A stretch of 64,000 nucleotides of DNA from Paenibacillus sp. DCT19 (GCF_003268635.1 NZ_CP029639.1:5157501-5221500), one strand, 5' to 3'; counted from the stretch's first letter, positions 10,656 through 21,558 are shown. Translations and numbers: made by a program. Notes: generated by a model from the sequence alone, not told the origin.

Positions 10656-12218
10656 TCAATGTGAGGAAGATTCAACCGTCGTCGGTGTCCGCTTCCAATC
10701 ACACAATACGGAGATCATACTCTCGATTGTTGCCTGTTCTGCCATCAAGGTCACCTTCAACCCAGCAGTTTCTGCCGTCTTGGCCGTGACTGGTCCGATG
10801 CAAGCAATCTCCACATTTTCTAATAAAGGTAGTGGATCTTGAATCCCCATACGCTTCAGAATGTTCATAAAGTTCGTAACTGTAGATGAGCTTGTAAATG
10901 TTACGGCATGAATACCGCCCTCTTCTAACAGTTTCAGTAATTCATCGTCATCCTCACCAGCAAGAATTGTATCGTAGATGATCGCTTCAGTGACATGAAG
11001 CCCTCGTTCCTTCAGTTGCTCTGGCAACCAGGAGCGCGCAAGGTCTCCATGAGGAAGCAACACACGCTGTCCTTCCTTCAGCTCGCTTTCGAATGCTTCA
11101 AGCATGCCTTCCGCCTGGAAAGGCCCTTTTACCATTTCGGCTGCAATGCCATGTTTGCGCAAAGCTTCTGCTGTAGAAGGACCTACGGCTGCAATTCGAG
11201 CACGATGGATGGAGCGAATATCTTGGCCTTCTTGTTCCAGATGACGGAAGAAAAATTCAACGCCATTCACACTCGTGAAAAATACCCAGTCAAATGTATT
11301 TAACGCATCAAAGGCTTGTTTGACACTTTGCTTGGAAGACTCGCTTGTTGGCATAATCGTCTCAATGACTGGGAACTCGTAAGGTTCGCCGCCAAGCTCC
11401 TCAATCCGATCTACTAATTCGCTGGCCTGACTACGAGCCCTCGTCACCAAAATCCGTTTACCAAACAACGGAAGCGCCTCTGCCCACTTCAATTGTTCCC
11501 GTTGATTCACCACATCACCGACAACAATGACAGCAGGAGGCTGAAAATTAGCAGCCAGCACTTTAGCTTCTATATTTTCAAGCGTACCCGTAATTGTATC
11601 CTGCTCCGCTCTCGTGCCCCAGCGTACTAATGCCACTGGCGTCTGAGCTGGTCGACCATGGCGAATCAATTGTTCGCTAATATAACCAATTTTGGCGACA
11701 CCCATCATAAATACAAGTGTACCCGTTGCATTCGTTACTTTATCCCAATGGATGCTGCGATCCAGCTTGTCCGGGCTCTCATGTCCTGTAATAATAGAAA
11801 TCGACGAAGCATAGTCGCGGTGGGTCACTGGAATTCCGGCATAAGCAGGCACACTAATCGCTGCTGTTACACCAGGCACGATCTCAAAAGGAACGCCGTT
11901 TTTACGTAACAAATCCGCTTCTTCGCCAACGCGTCCAAATATGGTTGGATCCCCGCCCTTGAGTCTCACAACCACTTTTCCTTCTAGCGCAAGATCCACC
12001 AACAACTGATTGATCTCTTCCTGTTTCATTGTATGTCGGTCAGGTCGCTTGCCCACGTAAATCTTGACAGCTCCTGGCTTCATTTGTTTCAACAGCCTTG
12101 GACTAGCCAAGCGATCATATACCACCGCGTCTGCCTTGCCAATTGACTCCCATCCTTTTACGGTAATCAGCTTAGCATCTCCCGGGCCTGCTCCTACCAA
12201 AAAGACCTTTCCCACCAT
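10656..12218 (-). CDS. cobA/hemD: fused uroporphyrinogen-III C-methyltransferase and uroporphyrinogen-III synthase
   Basis: 520-residue fusion. Residues 1 to about 245 are SUMT/CobA (SAM-dependent C-2,C-7 methylation of uroporphyrinogen III, first siroheme/B12 step) with VGAGPGDAKLITVKG, YVGKRPDRHTMKQ and RLKGGDPTIFGR. Residues about 265-510 are HemD (closes hydroxymethylbilane to uroporphyrinogen III) with KRILVTRARSQ and FTSSSTV. The chosen ATG at 12218 follows AGGGG and lies four bases past the hemC stop; an upstream frame extension to 12266 overlaps hemC and is unlikely. The fusion puts the branch enzyme that commits carbon to siroheme/B12 in the same polypeptide as the synthase that makes its substrate. 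Confidence 0.95.
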   Translation of the reverse strand: MVGKVFLVGAGPGDAKLITVKGWESIGKADAVVYDRLASPRLLKQMKPGAVKIYVGKRPDRHTMKQEEINQLLVDLALEGKVVVRLKGGDPTIFGRVGEEADLLRKNGVPFEIVPGVTAAISVPAYAGIPVTHRDYASSISIITGHESPDKLDRSIHWDKVTNATGTLVFMMGVAKIGYISEQLIRHGRPAQTPVALVRWGTRAEQDTITGTLENIEAKVLAANFQPPAVIVVGDVVNQREQLKWAEALPLFGKRILVTRARSQASELVDRIEELGGEPYEFPVIETIMPTSESSKQSVKQAFDALNTFDWVFFTSVNGVEFFFRHLEQEGQDIRSIHRARIAAVGPSTAEALRKHGIAAEMVKGPFQAEGMLEAFESELKEGQRVLLPHGDLARSWLPEQLKERGLHVTEAIIYDTILAGEDDDELLKLLEEGGIHAVTFTSSSTVTNFMNILKRMGIQDPLPLLENVEIACIGPVTAKTAETAGLKVTLMAEQATIESMISVLCDWKRTPTTVESSSH

Positions 12219-12222
12219 GTCT

Positions 12223-13179
12223 TCATCCCCTAACTTCTGCCAGTATCTGCTCTGCTCCCCGTTCAATTAGCCTCCACGCGACTTCTTCTCCTAGACGAAC
12301 CGGATCTTTACCGGTCAGAGCTTCTTTCAGTATCAGTCCGCCATCAGGCGTACCAACCATACCTGTTAATTGTAACTTGTTTTGTCCATTCGGGGAATCT
12401 GTATCTTCCTGTGGCACCCAGACGGCATACGCCCCAATCGGAACCTGACAACCGCCATTCAACACGCTCAGGAAACGACGCTCCGCCAGTACAGGCCCGG
12501 CGGTCTCTGGATCATTGTACAACTGCAATAAATGCAACAATTCTGCATCATCTTCACGGCATTCGATACCCAATGCACCTTGACCTACAGCAGGTAGGCA
12601 AGCTGTCTCAGACAGATATTCTGTAATGCGATCCTCCCAGCCCATACGGTACAGCCCAGCAGCAGCCAATATAATCGCATCCAAACCTTCTGTCTCCAGC
12701 TTGCGTAGACGAGAATCAATGTTGCCACGCAGTGACTCCAGTTGAAGGTCGGGACGATAAGCTTTCAACTGGCTGGAACGACGCAAGCTACTTGTTCCGA
12801 CTCTAGCACCCTCTGGCAATTGATCCAGTGTGAGACCTCCATTCGAGATCAAGGCATCGCGGGGATCGGCACGACGAGGCACTGCACCATTAATCAAGCC
12901 CTCGGGTAATTCGGACGGCATATCCTTCATGCTGTGTACAGCCATATCAATTTTGTGATCTAACATGGCTTGCTCAATTTCTTTTACAAACAGCCCTTTG
13001 CCTCCCACTTTGGACAGTGTCACATCGAGAATCAGATCTCCCTTAGTCACGATCTTATGTACTTCAAAATCAAATGCTAATCCTTCTCGCTCACAAATCT
13101 GGCGCAAATCGTTAATAACATGACCTGTCTGGGTTAAAGCAAGAGCGCTCTGTCTACTTCCAACTTTAATTGTACGCAT
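12223..13179 (-). CDS. hemC: porphobilinogen deaminase (hydroxymethylbilane synthase)
   Basis: 318-residue HemC, which polymerises four porphobilinogens. Seen: start [18 protein letters not shown], the arginine-rich [11 protein letters not shown] motif, and the dipyrromethane-cofactor cysteine in [16 protein letters not shown] at 13179 follows CAGGAGG with eight-base spacing; the frame is open further upstream but that part overlaps the previous gene. Two bases separate it from the precorrin-2 dehydrogenase stop, so the genes are surely co-transcribed. Confidence 0.97.
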   Translation of the reverse strand: MRTIKVGSRQSALALTQTGHVINDLRQICEREGLAFDFEVHKIVTKGDLILDVTLSKVGGKGLFVKEIEQAMLDHKIDMAVHSMKDMPSELPEGLINGAVPRRADPRDALISNGGLTLDQLPEGARVGTSSLRRSSQLKAYRPDLQLESLRGNIDSRLRKLETEGLDAIILAAAGLYRMGWEDRITEYLSETACLPAVGQGALGIECREDDAELLHLLQLYNDPETAGPVLAERRFLSVLNGGCQVPIGAYAVWVPQEDTDSPNGQNKLQLTGMVGTPDGGLILKEALTGKDPVRLGEEVAWRLIERGAEQILAEVRG

Positions 13180-13181
13180 GT

Positions 13182-13832
13182 CTATATTTCCTCCTGATTG
13201 CGGGATATCCATTCCCCGATTTGTTCTTCTGTCCACCATTGAAATCGTCCGCTGCGAATATCTTCAAGTACGTTCATTTCCGTCAATTGACGAAGTAAAA
13301 AGCTGCGCTGACGCGAGGACGAGACACGCGCCTTCACTTCGCCCCTCATCTGATGCAAAAATTCAATATACGTCTCGTATTCATCTCCGAATTGTTCCTC
13401 CAGTACGGCACGGATCTCAGCCGCAGCCGCTGGCCCTGCTCCAGCTGTTGAGATAGCTATGCTCAATCTTCCTCGCCTCACGACACTGGGCGTAATAAAT
13501 GAACTGTTGTAAGAGGAACTGGCGTCATTCACCAGTATGCCCTCTTTCATCGCCTCTTGGACTACAGCCGTGTTAACTTCAACATGGTTGGTCGCCGCAT
13601 ATACGAGAAAGGCCCCCCGCAAATCACCTTTGCGGTAGGACCGGTCTATCCACTCCAATCGGGAATCTTGATGCAGTTGTTTCAGCTCAGCTGTGATGTC
13701 CGGACTTATCACTTTGATATGTGCGTCCGCATGGAGCAGACCTTTAATTTTACGTTCAGCGACACGGCCGCCGCCAATGATACAACACATTTTGCCTGAA
13801 GTATTCACATATATCGGGGTGTACCGATCCAT
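13182..13832 (-). CDS. precorrin-2 dehydrogenase / siroheme synthase N-terminal type
   Basis: 216-residue NAD-dependent precorrin-2 dehydrogenase (CysG N-terminal/Met8p type), which oxidises precorrin-2 to sirohydrochlorin and may also insert iron. Seen: Rossmann loop [16 protein letters not shown] at about residues 19-34, AATNHVEVN, and the [20 protein letters not shown] segment with [14 protein letters not shown] at 13832 is preceded by GGGAGAG and overlaps the end of hemX by a few bases (stop at 13838 precedes it by 5). Together with the SUMT half of the next-but-one gene this supplies two steps of siroheme synthesis inside the haem operon. Confidence 0.93.
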   Translation of the reverse strand: MDRYTPIYVNTSGKMCCIIGGGRVAERKIKGLLHADAHIKVISPDITAELKQLHQDSRLEWIDRSYRKGDLRGAFLVYAATNHVEVNTAVVQEAMKEGILVNDASSSYNSSFITPSVVRRGRLSIAISTAGAGPAAAAEIRAVLEEQFGDEYETYIEFLHQMRGEVKARVSSSRQRSFLLRQLTEMNVLEDIRSGRFQWWTEEQIGEWISRNQEEI

Positions 13833-13837
13833 AGGAT

Positions 13838-14674
13838 TCACTCTCCCGTCCAACGATGAAACGCTGAATACGCATTGGATAAAAAACTGATAATGACTAA
13901 GGCATAACCAATCAATGTCCATCTCGCCATAATGATCATGGAAAATTGTTTGCGTTGCTTCGCAACAAAGTATCCTACATATATCGCTATCGCAAGAAAT
14001 GTCGCAATCACTTTAAGATCCAAAAGTAAACTCCAACGTGTCTCCGCAACAATTGATAATACCGCCAACATCACCGAAACACCTAACAGTGGGGTTCCGA
14101 TTAACGTTGCTCCGTCCATATATTTGCCGATCACTTCAAGGCTAGGCATACGCCGTACGGTATCATTCCATTTCTTGTTCTTCAGTTTACGATGCAAAAA
14201 CAGATATAACAGAGCAAATACCGTTCCTACCGTCAAAGCGGCAAAGCCTAGATTCGCTAGTGTAATATGCATGATCAGCAACCCGTGTACGGTCTGCCAA
14301 TTATGCAAAGAAATTTCTCCGGCTGTAAACCATAACCGGTTCAGCACGGTAACCGAGAACCCAACAACATTCAGTAGCAAAATGGCGAACTCAGAACGCT
14401 GTACACGCGTCATCACTAATGACATCAGTACAATGCTGAATGAAAATAAAAATAAAAAGTCAAACGTTGTATAGATCGGAAAATGTCCTTCATCCCACAT
14501 TCGCATAATTACATGCGCAATCTGCAGCAGAAGTACAACTACAAGAAACCCTGTGCCCGTTCGCTTCGCCCCCGCATTGCGTCGAATGCAGTCCGAGAAA
14601 TAGAACAGAAGGCTCAGGGCATACAAGTAAATTAGAGCTTCGTAAATTTGTTCAGCGAGGGTCAAGCTGCCCAC
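13838..14674 (-). CDS. hemX: HemX/CcsA-like cytochrome c assembly membrane protein
   Basis: 278-residue integral membrane protein with about eight hydrophobic segments. In Bacillus HemX keeps the level of glutamyl-tRNA reductase low; the domain is shared with CcsA/ResC cytochrome c assembly factors, and a histidine-rich loop with HNWQTVHGLLIMHI and a Trp-containing loop (RLWFTAGEISLHNW) are seen here. The first possible start is GTG at 14674, six bases after hemA; TTG at 14665 with GGTGGG upstream is an alternative. Position directly after hemA supports the HemX reading. Confidence 0.88.
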   Translation of the reverse strand: MGSLTLAEQIYEALIYLYALSLLFYFSDCIRRNAGAKRTGTGFLVVVLLLQIAHVIMRMWDEGHFPIYTTFDFLFLFSFSIVLMSLVMTRVQRSEFAILLLNVVGFSVTVLNRLWFTAGEISLHNWQTVHGLLIMHITLANLGFAALTVGTVFALLYLFLHRKLKNKKWNDTVRRMPSLEVIGKYMDGATLIGTPLLGVSVMLAVLSIVAETRWSLLLDLKVIATFLAIAIYVGYFVAKQRKQFSMIIMARWTLIGYALVIISFLSNAYSAFHRWTGE

Positions 14675-14679
14675 CCGCC

Positions 14680-16068
14680 TTATACGCCTGCCGGGACATA
14701 AGCCGGCATAGCATCTTGCCGGTTGTCGTTAAGATGAACAGCGGCTGGTTTGCGTAAAGCTGAGGCGTCGCTTTGATTTACTTTCTCCGCGGCCGTCTCC
14801 ACTGCATCCTCCAAGGCAAAAATTTGAGTGAACATGTTCAAAGCTTCATCACCATGCTTCGTACCAGCCATTTCCTTGATTCGATTAATCGGATCTGTCG
14901 TCATTTGGTTGACGATGCTCTTGGTCAAACGACGGATCACTTTGCGTTGATGTTCATCAAGCTCTGGCAATTTGTTGAACAGACTCTCCATTGTCTCTTC
15001 ATGAATCGAGGCACCCTTCTCCTGCAAAGCACGAATGACAGGGCGAACACCTAATGTTTTGAGCCAGTGATAATAATCTTCCATCTCCAGTTCAATCATC
15101 TTCTCAATCTTGGCCGCTTCGACCTTGCGCATCTCCAGGTTGCTCTCCACGATTCCCTCCAGATCATCAATATCATAGAGGAAGACATTAGAGATCTCAC
15201 CAATCGCCGGATCAATGTCACGAGGAACAGCAATATCAATCAAGAACAATGGGCGAGACTGCCGACGCTTCATGCTATCGCGAACAACGGATGCGTCCAA
15301 TACATAGCGATCAGCCCCAGTGGAACTAATAACAATATCCACTTCATTCAGTCTCTCTAGTGCTCTTTCCATCGTGCAAGGCGTTCCTCGAAACTTCGCT
15401 GCAAGCTCCTCTGCCCGTGCAAGTGTACGGTTGGCAACGATCACCTCGGAAGCACCGTTGGCGTACAGATGTTTGACGGTCAATTCACTCATCTTACCAG
15501 CTCCCAGAATGAGAACCTTCTTATCCGTGAACATCCCAAAGATCCGCTTGCCTAGCTCCACTGCTGCATAACTGACAGATACCGCACTCTCGCCAATCGA
15601 CGTCTCAGAATGCGCTCGTTTACCTAAGGTAACCGCCTGCTTGAACAGCATATTAAACCATGTTCCCGTCGCTTTCTCTTGCTGTGCAGTGAGAAAAGCC
15701 TGTTTCACCTGTCCGAGAATCTGCGTTTCTCCAATGACCATTGAATCCAATCCGCAAATGACCCGGAACAAATGACGGATCGCTGTATCATCTTCATATA
15801 TATATAAGTGTTGCGTAAATTCTTCCCGCGGAACATTAAACCATTGTTCCATAAACGTACGAATGAAATAACCACACATGTGCAGACGGTCTACCACAAC
15901 ATACAATTCTGTACGGTTGCATGTGGCCACGATTACACCTTCCAATACACTCTTGGTCAGCTTGAGCTGCTGCAGCGCTTCGGATAAATCCTTTTCTGCA
16001 AATGTGAATCGTTCCCTAATCTCTACAGGCGCCGTGCGATAATTCAAACCAACAACAACGATGTGCAT
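14680..16068 (-). CDS. hemA: glutamyl-tRNA reductase
   Basis: 462-residue HemA, the first committed enzyme of tetrapyrrole synthesis, reducing Glu-tRNA to glutamate-1-semialdehyde. Seen: the catalytic cysteine in VATCNRTELYVV near residue 50, the NADPH loop LGAGKMSELTVKHL near residue 190, and a C-terminal dimerisation region (about 320-410). Length is slightly above the family mean because of an unconserved tail of about 40 residues after position 425. ATG at 16068 follows AGGTG. It is first in the hem operon; the 296-bp region upstream contains a good -10 (TATAAT near 16150, minus strand) but I see no clear -35 or PerR box. Confidence 0.96.
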   Translation of the reverse strand: MHIVVVGLNYRTAPVEIRERFTFAEKDLSEALQQLKLTKSVLEGVIVATCNRTELYVVVDRLHMCGYFIRTFMEQWFNVPREEFTQHLYIYEDDTAIRHLFRVICGLDSMVIGETQILGQVKQAFLTAQQEKATGTWFNMLFKQAVTLGKRAHSETSIGESAVSVSYAAVELGKRIFGMFTDKKVLILGAGKMSELTVKHLYANGASEVIVANRTLARAEELAAKFRGTPCTMERALERLNEVDIVISSTGADRYVLDASVVRDSMKRRQSRPLFLIDIAVPRDIDPAIGEISNVFLYDIDDLEGIVESNLEMRKVEAAKIEKMIELEMEDYYHWLKTLGVRPVIRALQEKGASIHEETMESLFNKLPELDEHQRKVIRRLTKSIVNQMTTDPINRIKEMAGTKHGDEALNMFTQIFALEDAVETAAEKVNQSDASALRKPAAVHLNDNRQDAMPAYVPAGV

Positions 16069-16310
16069 TGCAAGTTCACCTGCCTAATAAATTTCCAATC
16101 AAAGTGTTTTCTACATATATACATCCATCTATAACGGACATGGTTAATTATATCACACATCATGTCCCCCACCGGGGATTTTTATGAAATGTTTATGAAA
16201 TTCACATGTAAATCATCTTATGCATTGTCATTTATTGTAGTGTCTCACCAATCTTCGCCGTTATGCGTTACGATTCTATTTCGTAGATTTCCATATTATA
16301 ATTCGATACT

Positions 16311-16344
16311 AAAACAAATAGCCATGGAATGTTTCCATGACTAT
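16311..16344 (-). terminator. probable intrinsic terminator after engB
   Basis: Minus-strand hairpin ATAG.CATGGAA/TTCCATG.CTAT with a three-base loop, followed by TTGTTTT, about 20 bases downstream of the engB stop. Confidence 0.7.
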
Positions 16345-16364
16345 AGTATGATCGTCCGTTCCCA

Positions 16365-17009
16365 TTAAGCTTCGTTGTTTTCTTCGAGTTCAGAAGCTTC
16401 GAGAGCCTCAGGTGCATACTTGCCTACAGCCGCATGACGAGAGATGATCTCCCATAACTCCTCTTTGCCTATTCCTTCTTCTGATGAAAATGCTACAAAC
16501 AGATCTCCCGAACGAAGACCTAGTCCTTCTTTGATGATCTTGATATGTTTTGGTCGACGAGTTTTGGGGATCTTATCCAGCTTGGTCGCTACAACAACAA
16601 GAGGAAGCCCGTGATGGCGCAGCCACTCATTCATCATCTTGTCATCTTTGGATGGCTCATGCCGAATATCTACCATCTGCATAACAAGCTTCAATTCTTT
16701 GCGCTGTAGCAGATATTTCTCCATCATTTTTCCCCAAGCAAAACGTTGCTCCTTGGATACCTTCGCGTAACCATACCCCGGGAAATCGACGAAATAGAGA
16801 TCCTGATTAATTTTATAGTAGTTGAGTTGCTGCGTCTTACCCGGCGTAGAGCTTGTCCGTGCCAAATTTTTACGACTGATCAAACGGTTGATGAGGGATG
16901 ACTTTCCCACATTGGAACGTCCCGCCAGAGCAATCTCTGGCAACCCGTCATCTGGGTATTGTTCAGGCCGAACGGCGCTGATTATAAATTCGGATTGGTT
17001 TACTTTCAT
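16365..17009 (-). CDS. yihA/ysxC: ribosome biogenesis GTP-binding protein YsxC/EngB
   Basis: 214-residue TRAFAC-class GTPase needed for large-subunit ribosome assembly. Seen: G1 loop [10 protein letters not shown] near residue 31, G3 DFPGYGYAK near 75, G4 ATKLDKIP near 140 and G5 AFSSEEG near 170. ATG at 17009 follows AGAGGAC. The lonA-ysxC adjacency is standard in Bacillales. A hairpin lies between them, so lonA readthrough may be partial. Minor extra C-terminal acidic tail of about 20 residues. Confidence 0.96.
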   Translation of the reverse strand: MKVNQSEFIISAVRPEQYPDDGLPEIALAGRSNVGKSSLINRLISRKNLARTSSTPGKTQQLNYYKINQDLYFVDFPGYGYAKVSKEQRFAWGKMMEKYLLQRKELKLVMQMVDIRHEPSKDDKMMNEWLRHHGLPLVVVATKLDKIPKTRRPKHIKIIKEGLGLRSGDLFVAFSSEEGIGKEELWEIISRHAAVGKYAPEALEASELEENNEA

Positions 17010-17084
17010 GATATATCTGTCCTCTCTTGATCTCCTGTAAAACGTACTGAAGGTATTATGCCATGGTTTGTTGTTCTATCATAC

Positions 17085-17130
17085 CAAAAAAACCGTTCTT
17101 GCGGACGCCGAAGCCTCCGCAAAACGGTTT
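17085..17130 (-). terminator. intrinsic terminator between lonA and engB
   Basis: Minus-strand stem AAACCGTTttGCGGA / TCCGCaagAACGGTTT with a run of seven T after it, 30 bases past the lonA stop. Confidence 0.85.
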
Positions 17131-17161
17131 ATTCTTCATACGCTCCCTTAGATGTTATGGA

Positions 17162-19500
17162 TTACAGGTGAATTCCTGCCTGCTCTACAAGTGCGTGCTC
17201 TAACACCTGATCCATATGGGCAACCGGGACAAATTCCACATCTTCCTTGATGCTGTCTGGAATATCCCGTAAGTCCCGTTCATTATCTTTGGGCAATAAT
17301 ATTTTTTTGTAGCCTGCACGGTGAGCTGCGAGTGATTTTTCCTTCAGTCCACCAATTGGCAATACACGACCACGAAGTGTGATTTCTCCAGTCATGGCAA
17401 TGTCTTTGGATACATGCTTGTTCGTGAGTGCAGAGATCAATGCCGTTGCCATTGTGATCCCCGCAGACGGGCCATCCTTCGGAATAGCACCTTCCGGTAC
17501 ATGGATGTGGATATCATTTTTCTCATGGAAGTCAGATGCAATCCCTAGTTGAGCCGCTTTGGAGCGAGTATAACTGAAAGCGGCCTGAGCCGATTCCTTC
17601 ATGACATCTCCCAATTTACCGGTCAGCGTAAGTTTGCCTGATCCAGGCACAACGGTGACTTCAATAACAAGAGTATCTCCGCCCACCTCAGTCCACGCGA
17701 GTCCAGTTACGGTACCAATCTGATCTTCCAGTTCAGCCATTCCATAACGGAACTTGCCTGGGCCAAGGTAATCCTTCACTTCATCAGCTGAAATATTAAT
17801 CTGGCCTTCTACGCCAGATACAATATTCTTAGCTGCCTTACGGCATAAAGACGCCATCTGTTGCTCCAGATTCCGCACACCGGATTCACGTGTGTATTCA
17901 CGAATGACTCGAAGTAAGCTATCGTCTCCTACATTCAGCTGATCCTCTTGCAGACCATGATCTTGCTTCTGCTTCGGCAACAGATAGTTTTTGGCGATCT
18001 GCAGCTTCTCCAGTTCAGTGTATCCAGGAATATTCAGCATTTCCATCCGATCCAGAAGTGGACGCGGAATACTGTGCACGGTATTCGCCGTTGTAATAAA
18101 CATGACGTTGGATAAGTCAAACGGCAATTCTACAAAATGATCACTAAACGTATTGTTCTGTTCCGGGTCAAGCACTTCTAGCAACGCTGCCGAAGGATCA
18201 CCACGGAAGTCTGAAGCCATTTTGTCAATCTCATCCAGCAGGAACACAGGATTAAGCGAGCCCGCTGTCTTCATTCCTTGAATAATACGTCCCGGCATTG
18301 CCCCAACATACGTCCGTCGGTGACCGCGGATCTCTGCTTCGTCCCGTACCCCACCAAGTGAGATACGAACGAATTCTCGTCCCAGCGATCTGGCAATCGA
18401 GCGAGCAAGTGATGTTTTACCTACGCCTGGAGGGCCTACAAGACATAGAATCGGTCCTTTGAGCTTTTTCACGAGCTTTTGCACAGCCAAGTATTCAAGT
18501 ACACGTTCTTTAGGTTTTTCCAAACCATAATGATCGGCATTCAGGACATCCTCGGCCTTCTGAATATCGAGGTCATCCTCCGTCATCTGACTCCATGGAA
18601 GAGCAAGCAGCCAATCCACGTAGTTGCGGATCACTCCGCCCTCAGCAGAGCTTGCAGGCATTTTCTCTAAGCGATCAATTTCTTTTTCTACCTTTTCCTT
18701 CACCTTCTCTGGCAGATCAAGAGCTTCCATCTGATTGCGAAGTTCCTCGACTTCACCAGCACGACCTTCTTTTTCACCCAGTTCTTTCTGGATCGCCTTC
18801 ATTTGCTCACGCAAATAATATTCCTTCTGGGTTTTCTCCATCTGCTTTTTCACACGTTGACTGATTTTGCGTTCAAGCTCCAGCACTTCACGTTCATTGT
18901 TAAGAATATCGAGAAGTTTCTCCAAGCGTTCACGCACGTCCACCGTCTCTAAAATCTCCTGCTTATCCTTAATCTTCAGAGACAAGTGACTTGTAATCAC
19001 ATCAGCTAACCGACCAGGCTCTTCAATATCAGACACGGCTGCCAATGTCTCGGGGTCACTTTTTTGGACAGATTAATATAATTTTCAAACTGGTTGAGAA
19101 CAGTCCGCATCAGAGCATCCGTCTCTGGATGGTTATTCTCCTCCTCAGGCAACTCCTGCGCCAGTACCTCGTAATATTCCTCGTTGTCCATATATTCAAT
19201 GATTTCAGCCCGTTCCAAGCCTTCTACGAGTACACGAATCGTACCGTTAGGAAGCTTCAGCATCTGTCTGACCTTGGCTACGGTTCCGATTCTGAAAATA
19301 TCTTCTTGTGTTGGTTCCTCAATATTTACTTCGGCTTGAGAACATAGGAGAATCAAATGTTCCTCTACCATCGCTTTTTCTAAAGCCTTGACCGATTTCT
19401 CCCGGCCCACATCGAGATGCAGTACCATACTCGGGTAGACGAGAAGTCCTCTTAAAGGCAGTAAAGGAAAACGACGACCTTTCGCTTTGCTCGGTCCCAT
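17162..19500 (-). CDS. lonA: ATP-dependent protease LonA, split by a one-base deletion
   Basis: Lon protease degrades misfolded and regulatory proteins in the cytosol. A first frame (19500 to about 19050) carries the N-terminal LON substrate domain starting [15 protein letters not shown] and ends wrongly in TPRHWQPCL; a second frame resumes as [16 protein letters not shown] and runs to the end. Restoring one C in the run at 19052-19055 (GGGG on plus) gives [15 protein letters not shown] and a 779-residue protein, the usual length. Seen in the second part: Walker [16 protein letters not shown], and the Ser-Lys dyad in [12 protein letters not shown] and the later lysine of [17 protein letters not shown] at 19500 is chosen for its GGAGGTG. 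Probably intact in the organism. Confidence 0.93.
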
Positions 19501-19586
19501 CGCTTTCGCACCTCCAATGGCTCTCAGGTTGTAGTCATTCATTATTCTATCAAATGTTCACATAAAAAACCAATGAAGGGAAGCGC

Positions 19587-21344
19587 TTAGCAGCTTCCCG
19601 AATCCGTAACTCGCCCTGAACGAGGCACATCCGCACGCAATAATGATGCTGAAGCTGGTGGGAAGATCTCGGTTGCTGGAACTGGAGATTCTTCAACAAG
19701 CTGTGCCTGCTCCGATGATTGTATATCTGGAACCCACGCGAAAACTTCACGAAATACATCTTCAACCGTATCTACTGCAACGACACGTAAGCCCTCCAAA
19801 TTTTCAAAAATGGATTGCCAGTTCTCCGCGGGAATGATCACGGTCTTCGCTCCTGCCTGGAAAGCCGCCTCCACTTTAGCCAGTACACCGCCAATAGGCT
19901 TCACGCGTCCATGAATACTAACTTCACCCGTCATCGCCGTCTCATGATCAACAGGACGTCCCTGAATCGCTGAGGTAATCGCAGTTGCCATCGCAATCCC
20001 TGCAGACGGCCCATCAATCGGCGTGCCTCCCGGGAAGTTGATATGCAAGTCATAATCCGTTGGACGAAGACCCATCGCTTTTAGAACAGTTATGACGTTT
20101 TCAACAGAACCTCTGGCCATACTTTTTCGCCGGAGCGTGCGTGAACCGCCTCCAATCTCTTCCTCATCCACAACTCCTGTAATATTAATTACACCTTGAT
20201 CCTTATGCACAGGCACAGCGGACACTTCAATTTCGAGGAGTGTGCCCATATTCGGTCCATACACAGCCAGCCCATTCACAAAACCAACTTGTGGTCGCGA
20301 GGGCACTTTACGATCTGGCCGTGGTTGAATCTGACTACTACCTGCCACCCACTCCACATCAGAAGCTTGAAGCGTTTCACGCTTTTCAGTTAATGCCAGT
20401 CCCGCAGCTAACTGTATGATATTAACCGCCTCACGACCATTCGTTGCATACCGCTTAACTACCTCCACGGCTTCCGGACAAGGGCTAAAGCCAATTTTCT
20501 GTACCGCATCCTTGGCAATTTCTCCGATCTCTTCTGGCAATAACGAGCGGAAATACACTTCCATACAACGCGAACGCAAAGCTGGTGGTAACTCATGAGG
20601 TGAACGGGTTGTCGCTCCAACCAGACGAAAATCGGCCGGTAAACCATTTTGGAAAATATCGTGGATATAAGCAGGAGTATGCGTGTCTTCCGAGTTATAG
20701 TACGCACTCTCCAAAAAGACCTTGCGGTCTTCAAGCACTTTCAACAGTTTATTCATCTGAATAGAATGCAATTCACCGATTTCATCAATAAAAAGCATTC
20801 CTCCATGCGCCTTCGTTACAGCTCCAGGCTTAGGCTGAGGAATACCGGCCACTCCCATTGCACCTGCACCCTGATAGATCGGATCATGCACCGAGCCAAT
20901 CAACGGGTCAGCAATACCCCGTTCATCAAAACGGGCTGTTGTCGCATCCAGCTCCGTGAATTTTGCATCTGGTTTAAACGGAGAAGTTGGATTTTTCTTC
21001 GCTTCCTCTAAAACCACCCTCGCTGCTGCCGTTTTCCCCACTCCGGGAGGACCGTAAATAATAACATGCTGTGGATTAGCACTGCATAACGCCGCTTTCA
21101 GTGCACGTAGTCCATCTTTTTGCCCGACAATATCGTTAATTGTGGTTGGACGTGTCTTCTCCGCAAGCGGCTTGGTTAAGGAGATGGAGCGCAGCTTGCG
21201 CAATTTCTCCAGCTCTTTGCGTGACTCACGCTCGACCGCACTGCGGTTCGTTTTCTGTCCCCTTAACAGGTTCCAGAAATATAGACCTATCACCACACCA
21301 AAAAATAACTGAATCAACATGAAGACCATTCCAAAATCACCCAT
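19587..21344 (-). CDS. lonB: sporulation-type ATP-dependent protease LonB
   Basis: 585-residue LonB. An N-terminal membrane segment (about residues 5-25) is followed by an AAA+ domain with Walker [13 protein letters not shown] and FIDEIGEL, and a Lon protease domain with serine in DGPSAGIAMATA and lysine in GGVLAKVEAAFQAG. It lacks the LonA N domain, as expected. In B. subtilis LonB is made in the forespore; the same is inferred here. The tail of about 40 residues after DVFREVFAWVP is longer than in Bacillus. ATG at 21344 follows AGGAGG. It sits directly upstream of lonA. Confidence 0.94.
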   Translation of the reverse strand: MGDFGMVFMLIQLFFGVVIGLYFWNLLRGQKTNRSAVERESRKELEKLRKLRSISLTKPLAEKTRPTTINDIVGQKDGLRALKAALCSANPQHVIIYGPPGVGKTAAARVVLEEAKKNPTSPFKPDAKFTELDATTARFDERGIADPLIGSVHDPIYQGAGAMGVAGIPQPKPGAVTKAHGGMLFIDEIGELHSIQMNKLLKVLEDRKVFLESAYYNSEDTHTPAYIHDIFQNGLPADFRLVGATTRSPHELPPALRSRCMEVYFRSLLPEEIGEIAKDAVQKIGFSPCPEAVEVVKRYATNGREAVNIIQLAAGLALTEKRETLQASDVEWVAGSSQIQPRPDRKVPSRPQVGFVNGLAVYGPNMGTLLEIEVSAVPVHKDQGVINITGVVDEEEIGGGSRTLRRKSMARGSVENVITVLKAMGLRPTDYDLHINFPGGTPIDGPSAGIAMATAITSAIQGRPVDHETAMTGEVSIHGRVKPIGGVLAKVEAAFQAGAKTVIIPAENWQSIFENLEGLRVVAVDTVEDVFREVFAWVPDIQSSEQAQLVEESPVPATEIFPPASASLLRADVPRSGRVTDSGSC

Positions 21345-21460
21345 GTCTCAACATCCTCCTATTCTGTCTCCTATTCATATGTGATCATGCTAATACTTGG
21401 TAGTATGACCTTTTCGCGGAGACGTAAACGGGAAATTCAGAATTTCTGTTGGGAAACACA

Positions 21461-21489
21461 CAAAAAGCCCGTCATGGCTGACGGGCTTT
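21461..21489 (-). terminator. intrinsic terminator after ispG
   Basis: Perfect stem AAAGCCCGTCA/TGACGGGCTTT with a four-base loop, then TTTTTG on the minus strand, 70 bases past the ispG stop. Confidence 0.88.
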
Positions 21490-21558
21490 CTCCGTAATAT
21501 ATTAAGGTAAGTTCACAAATCGAGAAGCGATTCTCGAAACAACCTTTGTATAAATTAA

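Noticed and set aside
16069..16310. PerR or Fur box upstream of hemA
   Set aside because: No TTATAAT-N-ATTATAA-like or 19-bp Fur palindrome could be seen; only a -10-like TATAAT.
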